24,921 bases of DNA. Source: UMGS1307 sp964523005 (GTDB lineage: Bacteria; Bacillota; Clostridia; Oscillospirales; CAG-382). A program made the position numbers and the translations under genes. Shown here in pieces: positions 1 to 7,096 of this stretch. How positions within the stretch are numbered: the stretch's first letter is position 1; each line of letters starts with the position of its first letter. The DNA is taken from NCBI GenBank assembly GCA_964523005.1, contig CAZFZL010000008.1, positions 1 to 24,921 on the forward strand. The letters are read 5' to 3'. Under the pieces are notes generated by a model that saw only the letters and a list, made by a program, of their open reading frames with translations, was not told the origin of the DNA and did no database searches.

Positions 1-380
1 CTGTATCCGATTGACGTAGTCGGGACAGAGGTATCCGACGAACCGCCGGACGATGCACCGCCTGATGTGCCGTTTGATACGTCATCGCTCACGCCGGAGC
101 TGACATCCGGGTCAGCATCGTAGCTCGTTTCATCATCAGGGTTTTCGGCGATATATTCGCTTTCGGTGATTAAATCAAAAGAAATGTCATCGAAGCCGGG
201 TGCAGAATAATCAAGTCCGGAATTCGTGAAATCTACATCATCGCGCATATTTCCGTACACACGCGCGACAAAAAGCAGCCCCGACATAATCATAAGCACA
301 ATAATCAGCACCGCGCTGCGTGCGGCAGCGCTCAGCACCGCGAGAAGTTTTTTCTGTTGTTTGTCCCTGCTCTGCTTCAT
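1..380 (-). CDS. Partial gene: N-terminal part of a single-pass membrane protein of unknown function
   Basis: I do not recognise this protein. The visible 126 residues begin at an ATG (378-380) preceded by a good ribosome binding site (AAGGTGAGG, about five bases before the start) and read open to the left edge, so the C-terminus is missing. The protein has a short basic N-terminus (MKQSRDKQQKK), one hydrophobic segment at about residues 20-43, and then an acidic, Ser/Gly/Asp-rich stretch that looks like a flexible extracytoplasmic linker (residues about 50-126, with SSGVSD and SGGASSGG-type runs). This layout fits a membrane-anchored protein with an external domain beyond the window. There is no lipobox, so anchoring would be by the helix. 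It has its own consensus promoter about 110 bases upstream, so it is the first gene of its transcript. Confidence 0.75.
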   Translation of the reverse strand, partial: MKQSRDKQQKKLLAVLSAAARSAVLIIVLMIMSGLLFVARVYGNMRDDVDFTNSGLDYSAPGFDDISFDLITESEYIAENPDDETSYDADPDVSSGVSDDVSNGTSGGASSGGSSDTSVPTTSIGY

Positions 381-487
381 TTTAACCTCACCTTGTGGTA
401 CAACATCGACACACCATAACGTTTTTTCATATCAAACCATGAATTTCGTGCTTGCTTTTTCAAAATATGAATATGTTTTAACACTTT

Positions 488-516
488 ATTATATCACCAT
501 AGAAAACCCTTGTCAA
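488..516 (-). promoter_or_regulatory. Consensus vegetative promoter for the partial membrane protein
   Basis: On the minus strand TTGACA (511-516) and TATAAT (488-493) are separated by exactly 17 bases. Both hexamers are perfect sigma-A consensus. The predicted transcript starts near 481 and leaves a leader of about 100 bases before the ATG at 380. I see no strong hairpin in that leader. Confidence 0.85.
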
Positions 517-566
517 TACACAGCGCTGCGTTTTGGCGTATAAAAAAATTATAAACGGCTATTTTC

Positions 567-596
567 GAATAGTATTCCCCATGAATGGCAATAATT
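567..596 (+). promoter_or_regulatory. Possible forespore (sigma-F/sigma-G type) promoter for the Coat F gene
   Basis: GAATA (567-571) followed after 15 bases by GGCAATAATT (587-596) matches the Bacillus sigma-F pattern GYWTA-N15-GGNRANAHTR at all but two positions, and GAATA also fits the sigma-G -35 box. No vegetative-type pair was found upstream of this gene. Because the downstream product is a spore coat family protein, a sporulation promoter is plausible, but matches to such degenerate patterns arise by chance. Confidence 0.4.
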
Positions 597-635
597 ACTG
601 TGTAAATACATGCAAGCATGAAAGGAATTGAAACA

Positions 636-1091
636 ATGCAGCTAACACAGAAAGAAAGCTCACTCCTCAAGGACATGAAGGACATTGAAAAGCTTTGCAT
701 CGACAAGTATGCAAGGCACGCCTCTCAGGCGTCCGACGCGCAGCTCCGACAGCTGTTCGACGGAATTTGTGAGACAGAAAGACAGCATTTGGCGACCCTT
801 GATACGATAGGAGAGGGCAATACGCCGCTTGCGGCTTCTTCGGCGGGAACACCCGCGGCGCAGCAGTTCAATGTGACCTATTCGCTTGCGCCGTCAGACG
901 AAAAAAAGAACGACGCATACCTCTGCACCGACGCACTCGCAGGTGAAAAGCACGCGTCTGCATTATACGACACCTGCATATTCGAATTCAGCGATGCCGC
1001 CGTCCGCAACGCGCTCAATCACATTCAGCACGAAGAGCAGCAGCACGGAAAAAAGATATATGACTATATGGTGTGCAACGGTATGTATTGA
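636..1091 (+). CDS. Coat F family spore protein (ferritin-like fold)
   Basis: This 151-residue protein resembles the Coat F family (PF07875), small helical spore coat or spore-associated proteins of Bacillota related to ferritin-like four-helix bundles. It has two helical halves separated by an Ala/Ser/Thr-rich linker (about residues 60-90). Ligand-like residues fall where a diiron site would need them: E18 in helix 1, E48-x-x-H51 in helix 2, E104 (GEKH) in helix 3 and E134-x-x-H137 in helix 4. I chose ATG 636 because AAAGGA sits nine bases before it; an in-frame ATG at 618 has no ribosome binding site. The gene stands alone, with a candidate forespore promoter upstream and a terminator downstream. 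A structural coat role is the family expectation; metal binding is inference. Confidence 0.8.
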   Translation: MQLTQKESSLLKDMKDIEKLCIDKYARHASQASDAQLRQLFDGICETERQHLATLDTIGEGNTPLAASSAGTPAAQQFNVTYSLAPSDEKKNDAYLCTDALAGEKHASALYDTCIFEFSDAAVRNALNHIQHEEQQHGKKIYDYMVCNGMY

Positions 1092-1107
1092 TATTTGCAG
1101 GTAAAGC

Positions 1108-1149
1108 AGTAACGGAGCCTTTCCTATATGGAAAAGCTCCGTTACTTTT
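1108..1149 (+). terminator. Intrinsic terminator of the Coat F gene
   Basis: A perfect 11-bp stem (AGTAACGGAGC at 1108-1118 with its complement at 1136-1146), extended inward after one mismatch by five more pairs, is followed by TTTT. It starts 17 bases after the Coat F stop codon. The opposite strand has only a weak T-tract, so the hairpin may stop the convergent exporter transcript less efficiently. Confidence 0.85.
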
Positions 1150-1153
1150 ATGT

Positions 1154-2038
1154 TTATTTTTTCTTCGGGATAATGAACGAAAGCTTTGTTTCCGACACGA
1201 TTATAGCAGCGAATATCACCGCGAACCCAACGGCAGTCTTTACGTCGAGTGACTCACGCCCGAAGGCGATGGAAAAGATCACACCGAACACCGATTCAAG
1301 CGACAGAATGAGAGAAGCGGATGCGGGGTGAGTATACTTCTGCCCGAAATTCTGAAGCAGCAATGCGGCCGCTGTGCAGAAGAAGGTAAGATACGCCATC
1401 TGCCAAAGAATGCCTGAGTCAAACATATTCGCGCTTACGTCTTCGAAGCACGCGCAGCACAGAAGCGATGCGATCCCGGTCGCGAGAAACTGGACGGCGG
1501 TGAGCGTCACCGGGTCCTTATCGGCGCTGAACTTCGCCACGCAGACGATATGCAGTGCGAAGAACACGCCGCCGCCGAGCGTGAGCATATCTCCCGCTCC
1601 GACGGACAGCTCGGATGAAAGCGACACAAGCCCTATCCCGGCAAGACACATCAGGGCAGACACGACGTTGAAGCGGTCCGGACGGTTTTTCCCTATTGCC
1701 CAATACAAAAACGGTACTATCACGCAGTAGACAGCTGTAAGGAATGCGTTTTTGCCCGGCGTCGTATACGTTATTCCGAAGGTCTGCAAGGCATATGCCG
1801 CAAACATCAATATTCCGAGCACGGCGCCCTGCCACAGGTACTGCGCGTTGATCTTTTTCATCGACTTGCAAAAAACGGCGGCAAGGAGAACGCTGGACGT
1901 GATAAATCTGACAGCCAGCAAAAAGAAGACGGGAACGCTGTCCGTCACATCCTTGACTATCATGAACGAGCTGCCCCATATAAGCGTTGCCGCGAACATT
2001 GCGAGCTTTGCGAGCAGACTCATGTTGGTTTTTTTCAT
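1154..2038 (-). CDS. EamA/DMT-family transporter
   Basis: This 294-residue, very hydrophobic protein has about ten transmembrane segments in two repeated halves, the layout of EamA-family (RhaT/YdcZ-like) drug/metabolite exporters. The first helix carries the typical ...LIWGSSF... signature at about residues 19-25 and the C-terminus is a short basic tail (IIPKKK). Family members export amino acids, metabolites or toxic compounds; the substrate cannot be read from sequence. The ATG start follows a strong GGAGAAG site six bases upstream. It has its own promoter in the short gap after the YhhN-like gene, so it can be expressed alone or by readthrough from the binding-protein transcript. It is unrelated in detail to the second DMT transporter at 5711-6604. 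Confidence 0.85.
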   Translation of the reverse strand: MKKTNMSLLAKLAMFAATLIWGSSFMIVKDVTDSVPVFFLLAVRFITSSVLLAAVFCKSMKKINAQYLWQGAVLGILMFAAYALQTFGITYTTPGKNAFLTAVYCVIVPFLYWAIGKNRPDRFNVVSALMCLAGIGLVSLSSELSVGAGDMLTLGGGVFFALHIVCVAKFSADKDPVTLTAVQFLATGIASLLCCACFEDVSANMFDSGILWQMAYLTFFCTAAALLLQNFGQKYTHPASASLILSLESVFGVIFSIAFGRESLDVKTAVGFAVIFAAIIVSETKLSFIIPKKK

Positions 2039-2069
2039 TAAGTACTTCTCCGAAAATTCATTCCGGATA

Positions 2070-2098
2070 ATTATACGATATTATTCTCTCAAATGCAA
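2070..2098 (-). promoter_or_regulatory. Vegetative promoter for the EamA transporter
   Basis: On the minus strand TTGCAT (2093-2098), 17 bases, TATAAT (2070-2075). The -10 is perfect and the -35 has four of six consensus bases. The same -35 variant occurs in the MATE promoter at 22441-22469. Confidence 0.7.
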
Positions 2099-2106
2099 CC
2101 GTTTTT

Positions 2107-2757
2107 TCAGGCAAACTTAAAATATGCGCTCAGAGCGAGAAGCAGCTGCGCGTTGAAATACATATAGAGTGAAAGTGTGTCCGCCTTTACCGACAGCCCT
2201 TTTTTCAAGCCAATCGCCACAAAGCCGTCAGAAACAGCAAAAAGCACCGCGCCTGCTGCGATGATAAGCCCCTGCCGCACATCGGCGGTAAACGGCAGAA
2301 CGACGGCGACTGACACCATGTTCGCTATTACGGCAGCGTACAGATAGTGAGGAAGGTTTTCTTTTTTGAACGGGAAAAGCCTGCGCGCGGCGAACACAAC
2401 GCAGCCGAGCAGCAGCACAAGCACGGCCGCACAAGCAAACGAATACTGCCGCAGTGCAAAAAACGCGGCAGTATATATAATGTGACCTGTAAGAAAGAAA
2501 CCAAGCCCCGCCATCAGATTTATGCCGATCGCCACATCGCCTAATGCGCCGAGCAAGACCCCGGCGAAGATGAGAAGCGTGAAAAGCGAGCCGTCAAGGG
2601 CAAGTCCTGCCGTTACGGCAGGCACGGCTATACAAGCCGCCTTGGAAAGCGTAACGGCGAGGACGTTTTTATTTTGTTTTCTTTTGAGGTTAAGGTACAA
2701 TGGTATCAGCAGTACTTCCATGATCAGTGCGAAAGCTGCCGGTAGAATATACTTCAT
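2107..2757 (-). CDS. YhhN-family membrane protein (lysoplasmalogenase-like)
   Basis: This 216-residue protein with about eight transmembrane helices looks like the YhhN/TMEM86 family (PF07947). Characterised relatives are lysoplasmalogenases, which cleave the vinyl-ether bond of lysoplasmalogens. Family-like features are the ALGDVAIG segment (about residues 71-78), FFLTGHIIY (about 87-95) and AVSDG (about 177-181), which carry the conserved Asp, His and Asp of the family. The start codon lies only six bases after the stop of the solute-binding lipoprotein, with a poor ribosome binding site, so translation is probably coupled to it. A role in plasmalogen turnover would fit anaerobic Clostridia, many of which make plasmalogens, but that is inference; I saw no other ether-lipid gene here. 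Confidence 0.75.
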   Translation of the reverse strand: MKYILPAAFALIMEVLLIPLYLNLKRKQNKNVLAVTLSKAACIAVPAVTAGLALDGSLFTLLIFAGVLLGALGDVAIGINLMAGLGFFLTGHIIYTAAFFALRQYSFACAAVLVLLLGCVVFAARRLFPFKKENLPHYLYAAVIANMVSVAVVLPFTADVRQGLIIAAGAVLFAVSDGFVAIGLKKGLSVKADTLSLYMYFNAQLLLALSAYFKFA

Positions 2758-2763
2758 ATTCTA

Positions 2764-4272
2764 TCAGCCGAGCTCTTCAAACGCTTCGATTGTACGGTTG
2801 ATTCCTGCTTCTATCGCGTTTTGGTTGGACTGTACGAGCGAAACGAAGGTTCCGGCGGAAGCGGTTATTGCTCCGTGAAGAACATTATATCCTACCTTGC
2901 CCCAGTCGTATATGTGACCGCTGTCGCAGCCGGCTGTCTCAAGAATGAGATCGAGCATTTCGATGCTTTCGTCATCACGGGTGCTCTGCCCCTGTAAGCA
3001 CACCTCGTAATACGCAGGGATAAGCGTGTTTTTGCCTTCTGCGCCGAGTATTTCAAGAAGCACCGCGGCTTCCTCGGCTTCGTCCTCGTAAAGGGAGATC
3101 GGAATGGAGAACACTGCGCCTGCCCACGGGTTCATGAACGAGCAGTATTCATCCTGATTTTCGTCGTACAGCGGCATCGGAAGTATGCCGAAGTCGACCG
3201 CCATTTCTCTTACCTTGGAAATATTGGACAGACTTGTGCTCAATAGCAGGCAGCGATTCTCAAGAAACGCCGTTAAAATAAATTCAGAGGGTGAGGTAAC
3301 GTAGCCGGACTCGTTCCAATAATCGTTTGCACACACAAAGTATTCCTTGTTTTGCATCAACGCCATTATCGATTCCGCGACGTTCACGGCGTGCTCGCTG
3401 CTCAGGTTGACCTTGAAGGTCCCGTCTGACTGGCGCGAAACGGTGCTTTCACCGCCGCCGTAGAACATTGACCAGATGTTGTCGTTCTGGCCGCCGATTC
3501 CGAATTTGTCCTTGTAGTTTATCTTTCCGTCATCGTTCATGTCTTTAGAAATGAGCTTTGACCACGTTAGCACAGTATCCATTGTCCACTGCTTATCCTT
3601 GACAAGCTGATACGGGTTTGAGAGGTCAAGCTGTGAAACCATTTCTTTATTGAAAAGCATGCATGCGAGTGTTTCGCGGGAACGGAAGCTGATATCGCCG
3701 GTAGCAAAGAATATTTTGTCGTCTATTGTCGCTGCCTCGGTGAACGCAGCATCCCACCATGGCTCAGCAAGTCCGTTTAATCCGTCAAGCGAGTTGAGGT
3801 CGTAATAAATACCCTGATATACGAGCGTCGAAGCCTCCTGCACTGCCGATGAAACTATATAATAGTTAGCGGTTCCGCCGTTTATCTCGTTCGGAAGCAC
3901 GGACGCCGCTTCGTTTGCCCATCTGTCGAGGCAGCGCTCGGTGATGGTGCAGTCGAGAAGCTCCTCAACGTAGTTTACTCTTTCCAGAGCCGCCGTGTTG
4001 ATGACATTGGTTTCCATCTCTTCACGGTTGTAACAGAAATCAAAGGTCGTCTGGTCTTTTGGAACGCTTGCGCTTGTGACGATAATGACATCCTTATTGC
4101 TCAGCTCAAAGCCTGCAGGGATCTTTGCCGAGTAATGCTCGTTTTCCGCGGATGTATCAGCGGACGTTCCGCCGACGGAAGACGCAGGGGTGCTGTTGTC
4201 ATTTGAGTTGTCGCAGGCGACAAATGAAAAAACAAGCAGCAGCGAGAGAAGGATCAAAACGATTTTTTTCAT
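2764..4272 (-). CDS. Lipoprotein extracellular solute-binding protein (ABC family 1)
   Basis: This is a 502-residue lipoprotein: N-terminal MKK, a hydrophobic segment and a lipobox FVAC with the modified cysteine at C20, followed by a Ser/Asn/Asp-rich linker. The rest resembles family 1 (carbohydrate-type) solute-binding proteins, which capture a ligand outside the cell and deliver it to an ABC permease. Residues 244-255 form an EF-hand-like loop (D-M-N-D-D-G-K-I-N-Y-K-D) often seen in clostridial members and likely to bind calcium. The ATG follows AAAGGA by six bases. No permease or ATPase genes are adjacent, so it is an orphan that may share transporter subunits encoded elsewhere or act as a receptor. 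It has its own promoter and is followed after six bases by the YhhN-like gene. The ligand is unknown. Confidence 0.8.
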   Translation of the reverse strand: MKKIVLILLSLLLVFSFVACDNSNDNSTPASSVGGTSADTSAENEHYSAKIPAGFELSNKDVIIVTSASVPKDQTTFDFCYNREEMETNVINTAALERVNYVEELLDCTITERCLDRWANEAASVLPNEINGGTANYYIVSSAVQEASTLVYQGIYYDLNSLDGLNGLAEPWWDAAFTEAATIDDKIFFATGDISFRSRETLACMLFNKEMVSQLDLSNPYQLVKDKQWTMDTVLTWSKLISKDMNDDGKINYKDKFGIGGQNDNIWSMFYGGGESTVSRQSDGTFKVNLSSEHAVNVAESIMALMQNKEYFVCANDYWNESGYVTSPSEFILTAFLENRCLLLSTSLSNISKVREMAVDFGILPMPLYDENQDEYCSFMNPWAGAVFSIPISLYEDEAEEAAVLLEILGAEGKNTLIPAYYEVCLQGQSTRDDESIEMLDLILETAGCDSGHIYDWGKVGYNVLHGAITASAGTFVSLVQSNQNAIEAGINRTIEAFEELG

Positions 4273-4372
4273 TGGTGTTCCTTTCTGAAATGATAAAAAT
4301 GTATATTTTTATAAATATCCGATGTCTGTTTGCAAAGAGTAAAACGACCGTACACATGTAATTTCTTTTGTC

Positions 4373-4401
4373 AGTATAGCATATTTTTTTTATCATTTCA
4401 A
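4373..4401 (-). promoter_or_regulatory. Vegetative promoter for the solute-binding lipoprotein
   Basis: On the minus strand TTGAAA (4396-4401), 17 bases, TATACT (4373-4378). The spacer is A/T-rich. The predicted leader before the ATG is about 95 bases. It lies back to back with the XRE promoter about 72 bases away, so one regulator could act on both. Confidence 0.8.
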
Positions 4402-4472
4402 CATGTTTTTTTTACATTTCACACACAAATAAATTTAAGCTGTTTTCGGTGGGTTATCCGTCGGTTAAAAGC

Positions 4473-4501
4473 TTGACAAAGGTAAAGTAAAATGATATTA
4501 T
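4473..4501 (+). promoter_or_regulatory. Vegetative promoter for the XRE regulator-lipoprotein pair
   Basis: TTGACA (4473-4478), 17 bases, TATTAT (4496-4501). Transcription would start near 4508. This rules out the ATG at 4492, which lies inside the promoter, and supports the start at 4558. Confidence 0.85.
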
Positions 4502-4557
4502 TTATTTGTGGTTTTGTACGCAGCGCCAATGACAATACAGGAGGAACGCTTGAACTT

Positions 4558-5214
4558 ATGGAATACACCAAAGAGACCGTAGCGTCAAATATTGCTTTGC
4601 TCAGGCAGACCGCCGGAATGACGCAGGCTGATTTTGCACAAAAGCTCAATTATACCGATAAAGCCATATCAAAATGGGAACGTGCCGAATCGATACCCGA
4701 TGTGTTCGTTCTCGCCCGCATCGCCGAGCTGTTCGGAGTCACGGTCGACTACCTTCTTACACAGCACGAAAACGCAGGCGCGATTGAACCACCCGCGCCG
4801 AAGCGCAGATACAACCATACGGTGCTTTCGTTTTTGTCTGTCATGCCGATCTGGCTTGTAGCGACGGTGATATATGTTGCCGGAACGCCGTTCATCGACG
4901 CGGATAAGATATGGCTGTGCTTCGTCGCCGCTGTCCCGGCTTCGCTGATAGTTTTGCTGGTGTGCAACTGTCTGTGGGGCAAGGTCAGAACGACATATCT
5001 GCTTGTTTCGCTGCTGATATGGACGGTGCTGACGTTCGTATTTCTTCTGCTGCTTGTGCTTTCAGGTACTTCGTACTGGTTGTTCTTTCTTATAGGCATA
5101 CCGTGCCAGGCGGCAGTTCTGTTGTGGACAAAGATAATTCGGCGTCCTGCAGGAAGCAGAGCTGAAAAGTCTGACAAGGGAGGAAGGAAGACTGAGGAAA
5201 ATGAAAAGAAATAA
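4558..5214 (+). CDS. XRE-family regulator with four-helix membrane domain
   Basis: This 218-residue protein has an N-terminal helix-turn-helix of the XRE/Cro-CI type at about residues 8-67 (RQTAGMTQADFAQKL, the recognition-helix region DKAISKWERAES and the closing helix ending VDYLL), a short Pro-rich linker, and four predicted transmembrane helices at about 89-109, 117-138, 146-168 and 172-191, with a charged cytoplasmic tail. It is therefore a one-component regulator tethered to the membrane. ATG 4558 is chosen because the upstream in-frame ATG (4492) sits in the promoter and because AGGAGG at 4539-4544 precedes it, although the spacing of 13 bases is long. The gene overlaps the following lipoprotein gene by 14 bases, suggesting the two work together. 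DNA target and signal are unknown; the divergent solute-binding protein is the obvious candidate target. Confidence 0.85.
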   Translation: MEYTKETVASNIALLRQTAGMTQADFAQKLNYTDKAISKWERAESIPDVFVLARIAELFGVTVDYLLTQHENAGAIEPPAPKRRYNHTVLSFLSVMPIWLVATVIYVAGTPFIDADKIWLCFVAAVPASLIVLLVCNCLWGKVRTTYLLVSLLIWTVLTFVFLLLLVLSGTSYWLFFLIGIPCQAAVLLWTKIIRRPAGSRAEKSDKGGRKTEENEKK

Positions 5215-5653
5215 AGCGGTATTATTACGCAACATCTGTCTTCTGATGAGCATACTCTTACTTGCCGTGTCTCTCGCTTCGTGCGGCAGCAACTTTTCTG
5301 CTGTCAAGCGCTCCTTCGAGGATCACGACTTCGAATATACCTTCGTCGCGAGCGAGTACGAGCTTGCGCAGACGATTCGGCGTGAGCTGAACGAACTCGG
5401 GGTCGATTATGAATTCCATTATTTTACCCATGCTGCCTCATCTGACGGCACAGAAAAAGCATGTGCTGCGGTGATAGAATTTGCAAACGAAGCACAAGTG
5501 ACAAGCGTTTTCACGTCATCCTCGTCAAACACGCTTAAATACCTTATCGACGACTATAAAAATTCCGATTATGTTTTCGGAAACTGTGTGCTCGTGGTGC
5601 TGACAGCCGGCGGCATCTCCGACATATCCGAAATATTCGCCGAAAAGAAATAA
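5201..5653 (+). CDS. Small lipoprotein of unknown function, coupled to the XRE regulator
   Basis: This 150-residue protein has a basic N-terminus (MKRNK), a hydrophobic segment and a lipobox LASC with the lipidated cysteine at C28. I do not recognise the mature domain: about 120 residues that look like a small alpha/beta fold (predicted strands around FEYTFVAS, DYEFHYF and CVLVVLT). It starts inside the 3' end of the XRE regulator gene (14-base overlap) behind GAGGA, so translation is coupled. The pairing of a membrane-embedded regulator and a surface lipoprotein suggests that the lipoprotein could modulate or report to the regulator, but nothing in its sequence proves this. It ends just before a strong bidirectional terminator. 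Confidence 0.7.
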   Translation: MKRNKAVLLRNICLLMSILLLAVSLASCGSNFSAVKRSFEDHDFEYTFVASEYELAQTIRRELNELGVDYEFHYFTHAASSDGTEKACAAVIEFANEAQVTSVFTSSSSNTLKYLIDDYKNSDYVFGNCVLVVLTAGGISDISEIFAEKK

Positions 5654-5671
5654 TACAATCAATCATAAAAA

Positions 5672-5712
5672 GCTGCCGCAAACACTCCTGTTTTGCGGCA
5701 GCATTGTTTTTT
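5672..5712. terminator. Bidirectional intrinsic terminator
   Basis: A perfect 11-bp stem (GCTGCCGCAAA at 5672-5682 and its complement at 5692-5702) with a nine-base loop. The plus strand continues into a T-run at 5707-5712 and the minus strand reads into TTTTT, so it can end both the lipoprotein transcript and the convergent transporter transcript. Its plus-strand T-run overlaps the stop codon of the minus-strand gene. Confidence 0.9.
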
Positions 5713-6604
5713 ATAAAGCGAACAGAACCGTACCCGTAAGCGAAACCACAACGCTTATTATCGACGCGGTGCTTGCTTTTTCTTTATATATCAGCCAGCC
5801 CGCAAGCGAAGTGAGCGTTATCGTTCCGCCGGTTACCATCGGGTAAAGCACGGCGGCATCCATAGTCCTTGCGCCGGTGAGATTAAACAACGAGCTTGCC
5901 GCCATGACAGTACCCGTCACGAGAATCAGCGATATCCGAAAGACAGTATTCTTCGTTGTATCTTCTTTTTTGGCAGCTTGACGCTTTGTTTTGAGCTTCC
6001 CCGAAGCAAAGCAGACTGCAAACGCGACAGCACCGAGAAGCGTTGACAGTGCGTACAGCCAGAACGAAAAGTCATTTGTGCCGAGCGCTTGCGGAGATAT
6101 CTGATGTATTTTCGACACTGTGCTGTTGATACCGTTGGATAAAAATACGCAAACACACAATATTATCCCGAGTCTGCTTGCCTTTTCGCCGCCTTTTTCC
6201 ACGACCGGCATAAAGAGAGCGAGCAGTAGCATCAGCATCGCGATTACTCGCAGCGCAGTCAGCTTTTCGTCGAGAAAGATAACGCCGTACAAAAACGGTA
6301 TCAGCATGCCGCCTGTCATAAGAAACGACATATAAAGCGACATTTTGCAATGCTTCATTATTATAAGCCCGGTAAAGTTGTTAAAAGCTACGGTGACGGC
6401 TACGGCAAGCGCTGTCACGAAAGTAAAAGCACCGAAGCGGATCGTAAATCCGTTAAGGCAAAAGAAAAAGAGTCCCCCGGAAAGCGACATCAAAATTGTA
6501 AAGATGAACAGGAATTTTTTATCGCTGCAATACTTTTTTTGATAGAGCTTATTGAGTGTGAACGATGTCGCAACGCAAAAAACCGCCAAAATTATATAAA
6601 CCAT
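5711..6604 (-). CDS. DMT-superfamily membrane transporter
   Basis: This 297-residue protein has about ten hydrophobic helices in two halves, the pattern of drug/metabolite transporters. The end of the first half carries the common ...PFLYGVIFLDEKLT... motif, where an acidic residue after the helix is typical of EamA proteins, and the last helix repeats it as ...LAGWLIYKEKAS. The substrate is unknown. The gene starts 21 bases after the cysteine-cluster gene with a weak ribosome binding site (CAGGG), so it is probably the last gene of the protease / cysteine-cluster / transporter transcript. Its stop codon overlaps the bidirectional terminator. The start could differ by a few codons, but no better in-frame site is visible. 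Confidence 0.8.
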   Translation of the reverse strand: MVYIILAVFCVATSFTLNKLYQKKYCSDKKFLFIFTILMSLSGGLFFFCLNGFTIRFGAFTFVTALAVAVTVAFNNFTGLIIMKHCKMSLYMSFLMTGGMLIPFLYGVIFLDEKLTALRVIAMLMLLLALFMPVVEKGGEKASRLGIILCVCVFLSNGINSTVSKIHQISPQALGTNDFSFWLYALSTLLGAVAFAVCFASGKLKTKRQAAKKEDTTKNTVFRISLILVTGTVMAASSLFNLTGARTMDAAVLYPMVTGGTITLTSLAGWLIYKEKASTASIISVVVSLTGTVLFAL

Positions 6605-6625
6605 AGCATCATGCCCTGATCTTTT

Positions 6626-7096
6626 TTATTTCGTTATAATGGTTTTATAAGCCGGATCGTATTCGCGTATTATCTCCGGGTGCTCCTTTGCATATGCAAA
6701 AACAGTATCCGAAAAGCCCGAATCGACAAATTTCCGCACATTTTCGTCTCCGGCACTGCCGACCTTCTCACACAGCGGCGAAAGCGTCAGCGACACGCCG
6801 CCGTCAGTGTTCATCAGGCGGAACGGCCATATCCTGCAGCAGAACGGCTTATCGTCGCCGAGCATACAGCCGTTTTCGCCGAGCATCGGACAGGTGCTGA
6901 GCCCGTCAGCGGTAAACTCCATATCAAACGTCATTCCGTCGCCGCGTCGCGTAAAGGGTATATTCCCGAAGCGGCGCGTTATCTCTTCGCAAAGCTCTGC
7001 CGTCAACATCGGCGTCTCCCAGACATCCGACCTGTCGAACACACAGCATATCCTGCAGTCAGCGCACGTCTTCGGACTGAGTATCTTTTTGAGCAT
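6626..7096 (-). CDS. YkgJ-like CxxCxxCC cysteine-cluster protein
   Basis: This 156-residue cytoplasmic protein carries the signature of the YkgJ family (PF03692): CxxCxxCC at C11, C14, C17, C18, then C69, C77 and a C86-C87 pair followed by RIWPF. Family members are thought to bind zinc or an iron-sulphur cluster through these cysteines; none of the close relatives I know has a defined reaction. ATG 7096 follows AGGAAG at about ten bases. The first 38 bases overlap the 3' end of the giant protease gene, which suggests translational coupling and places it in the same transcript. A functional link to the protease is not obvious; it might be chance packing. The DMT transporter follows 21 bases downstream. 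Confidence 0.75.
   Translation of the reverse strand: MLKKILSPKTCADCRICCVFDRSDVWETPMLTAELCEEITRRFGNIPFTRRGDGMTFDMEFTADGLSTCPMLGENGCMLGDDKPFCCRIWPFRLMNTDGGVSLTLSPLCEKVGSAGDENVRKFVDSGFSDTVFAYAKEHPEIIREYDPAYKTIITK

Noticed and set aside
4492..4557. Upstream in-frame ATG extending the XRE regulator by 22 residues
   Set aside because: The ATG lies between the -35 and -10 boxes of a near-perfect promoter, so it is not transcribed; the extension also precedes the ribosome binding site.
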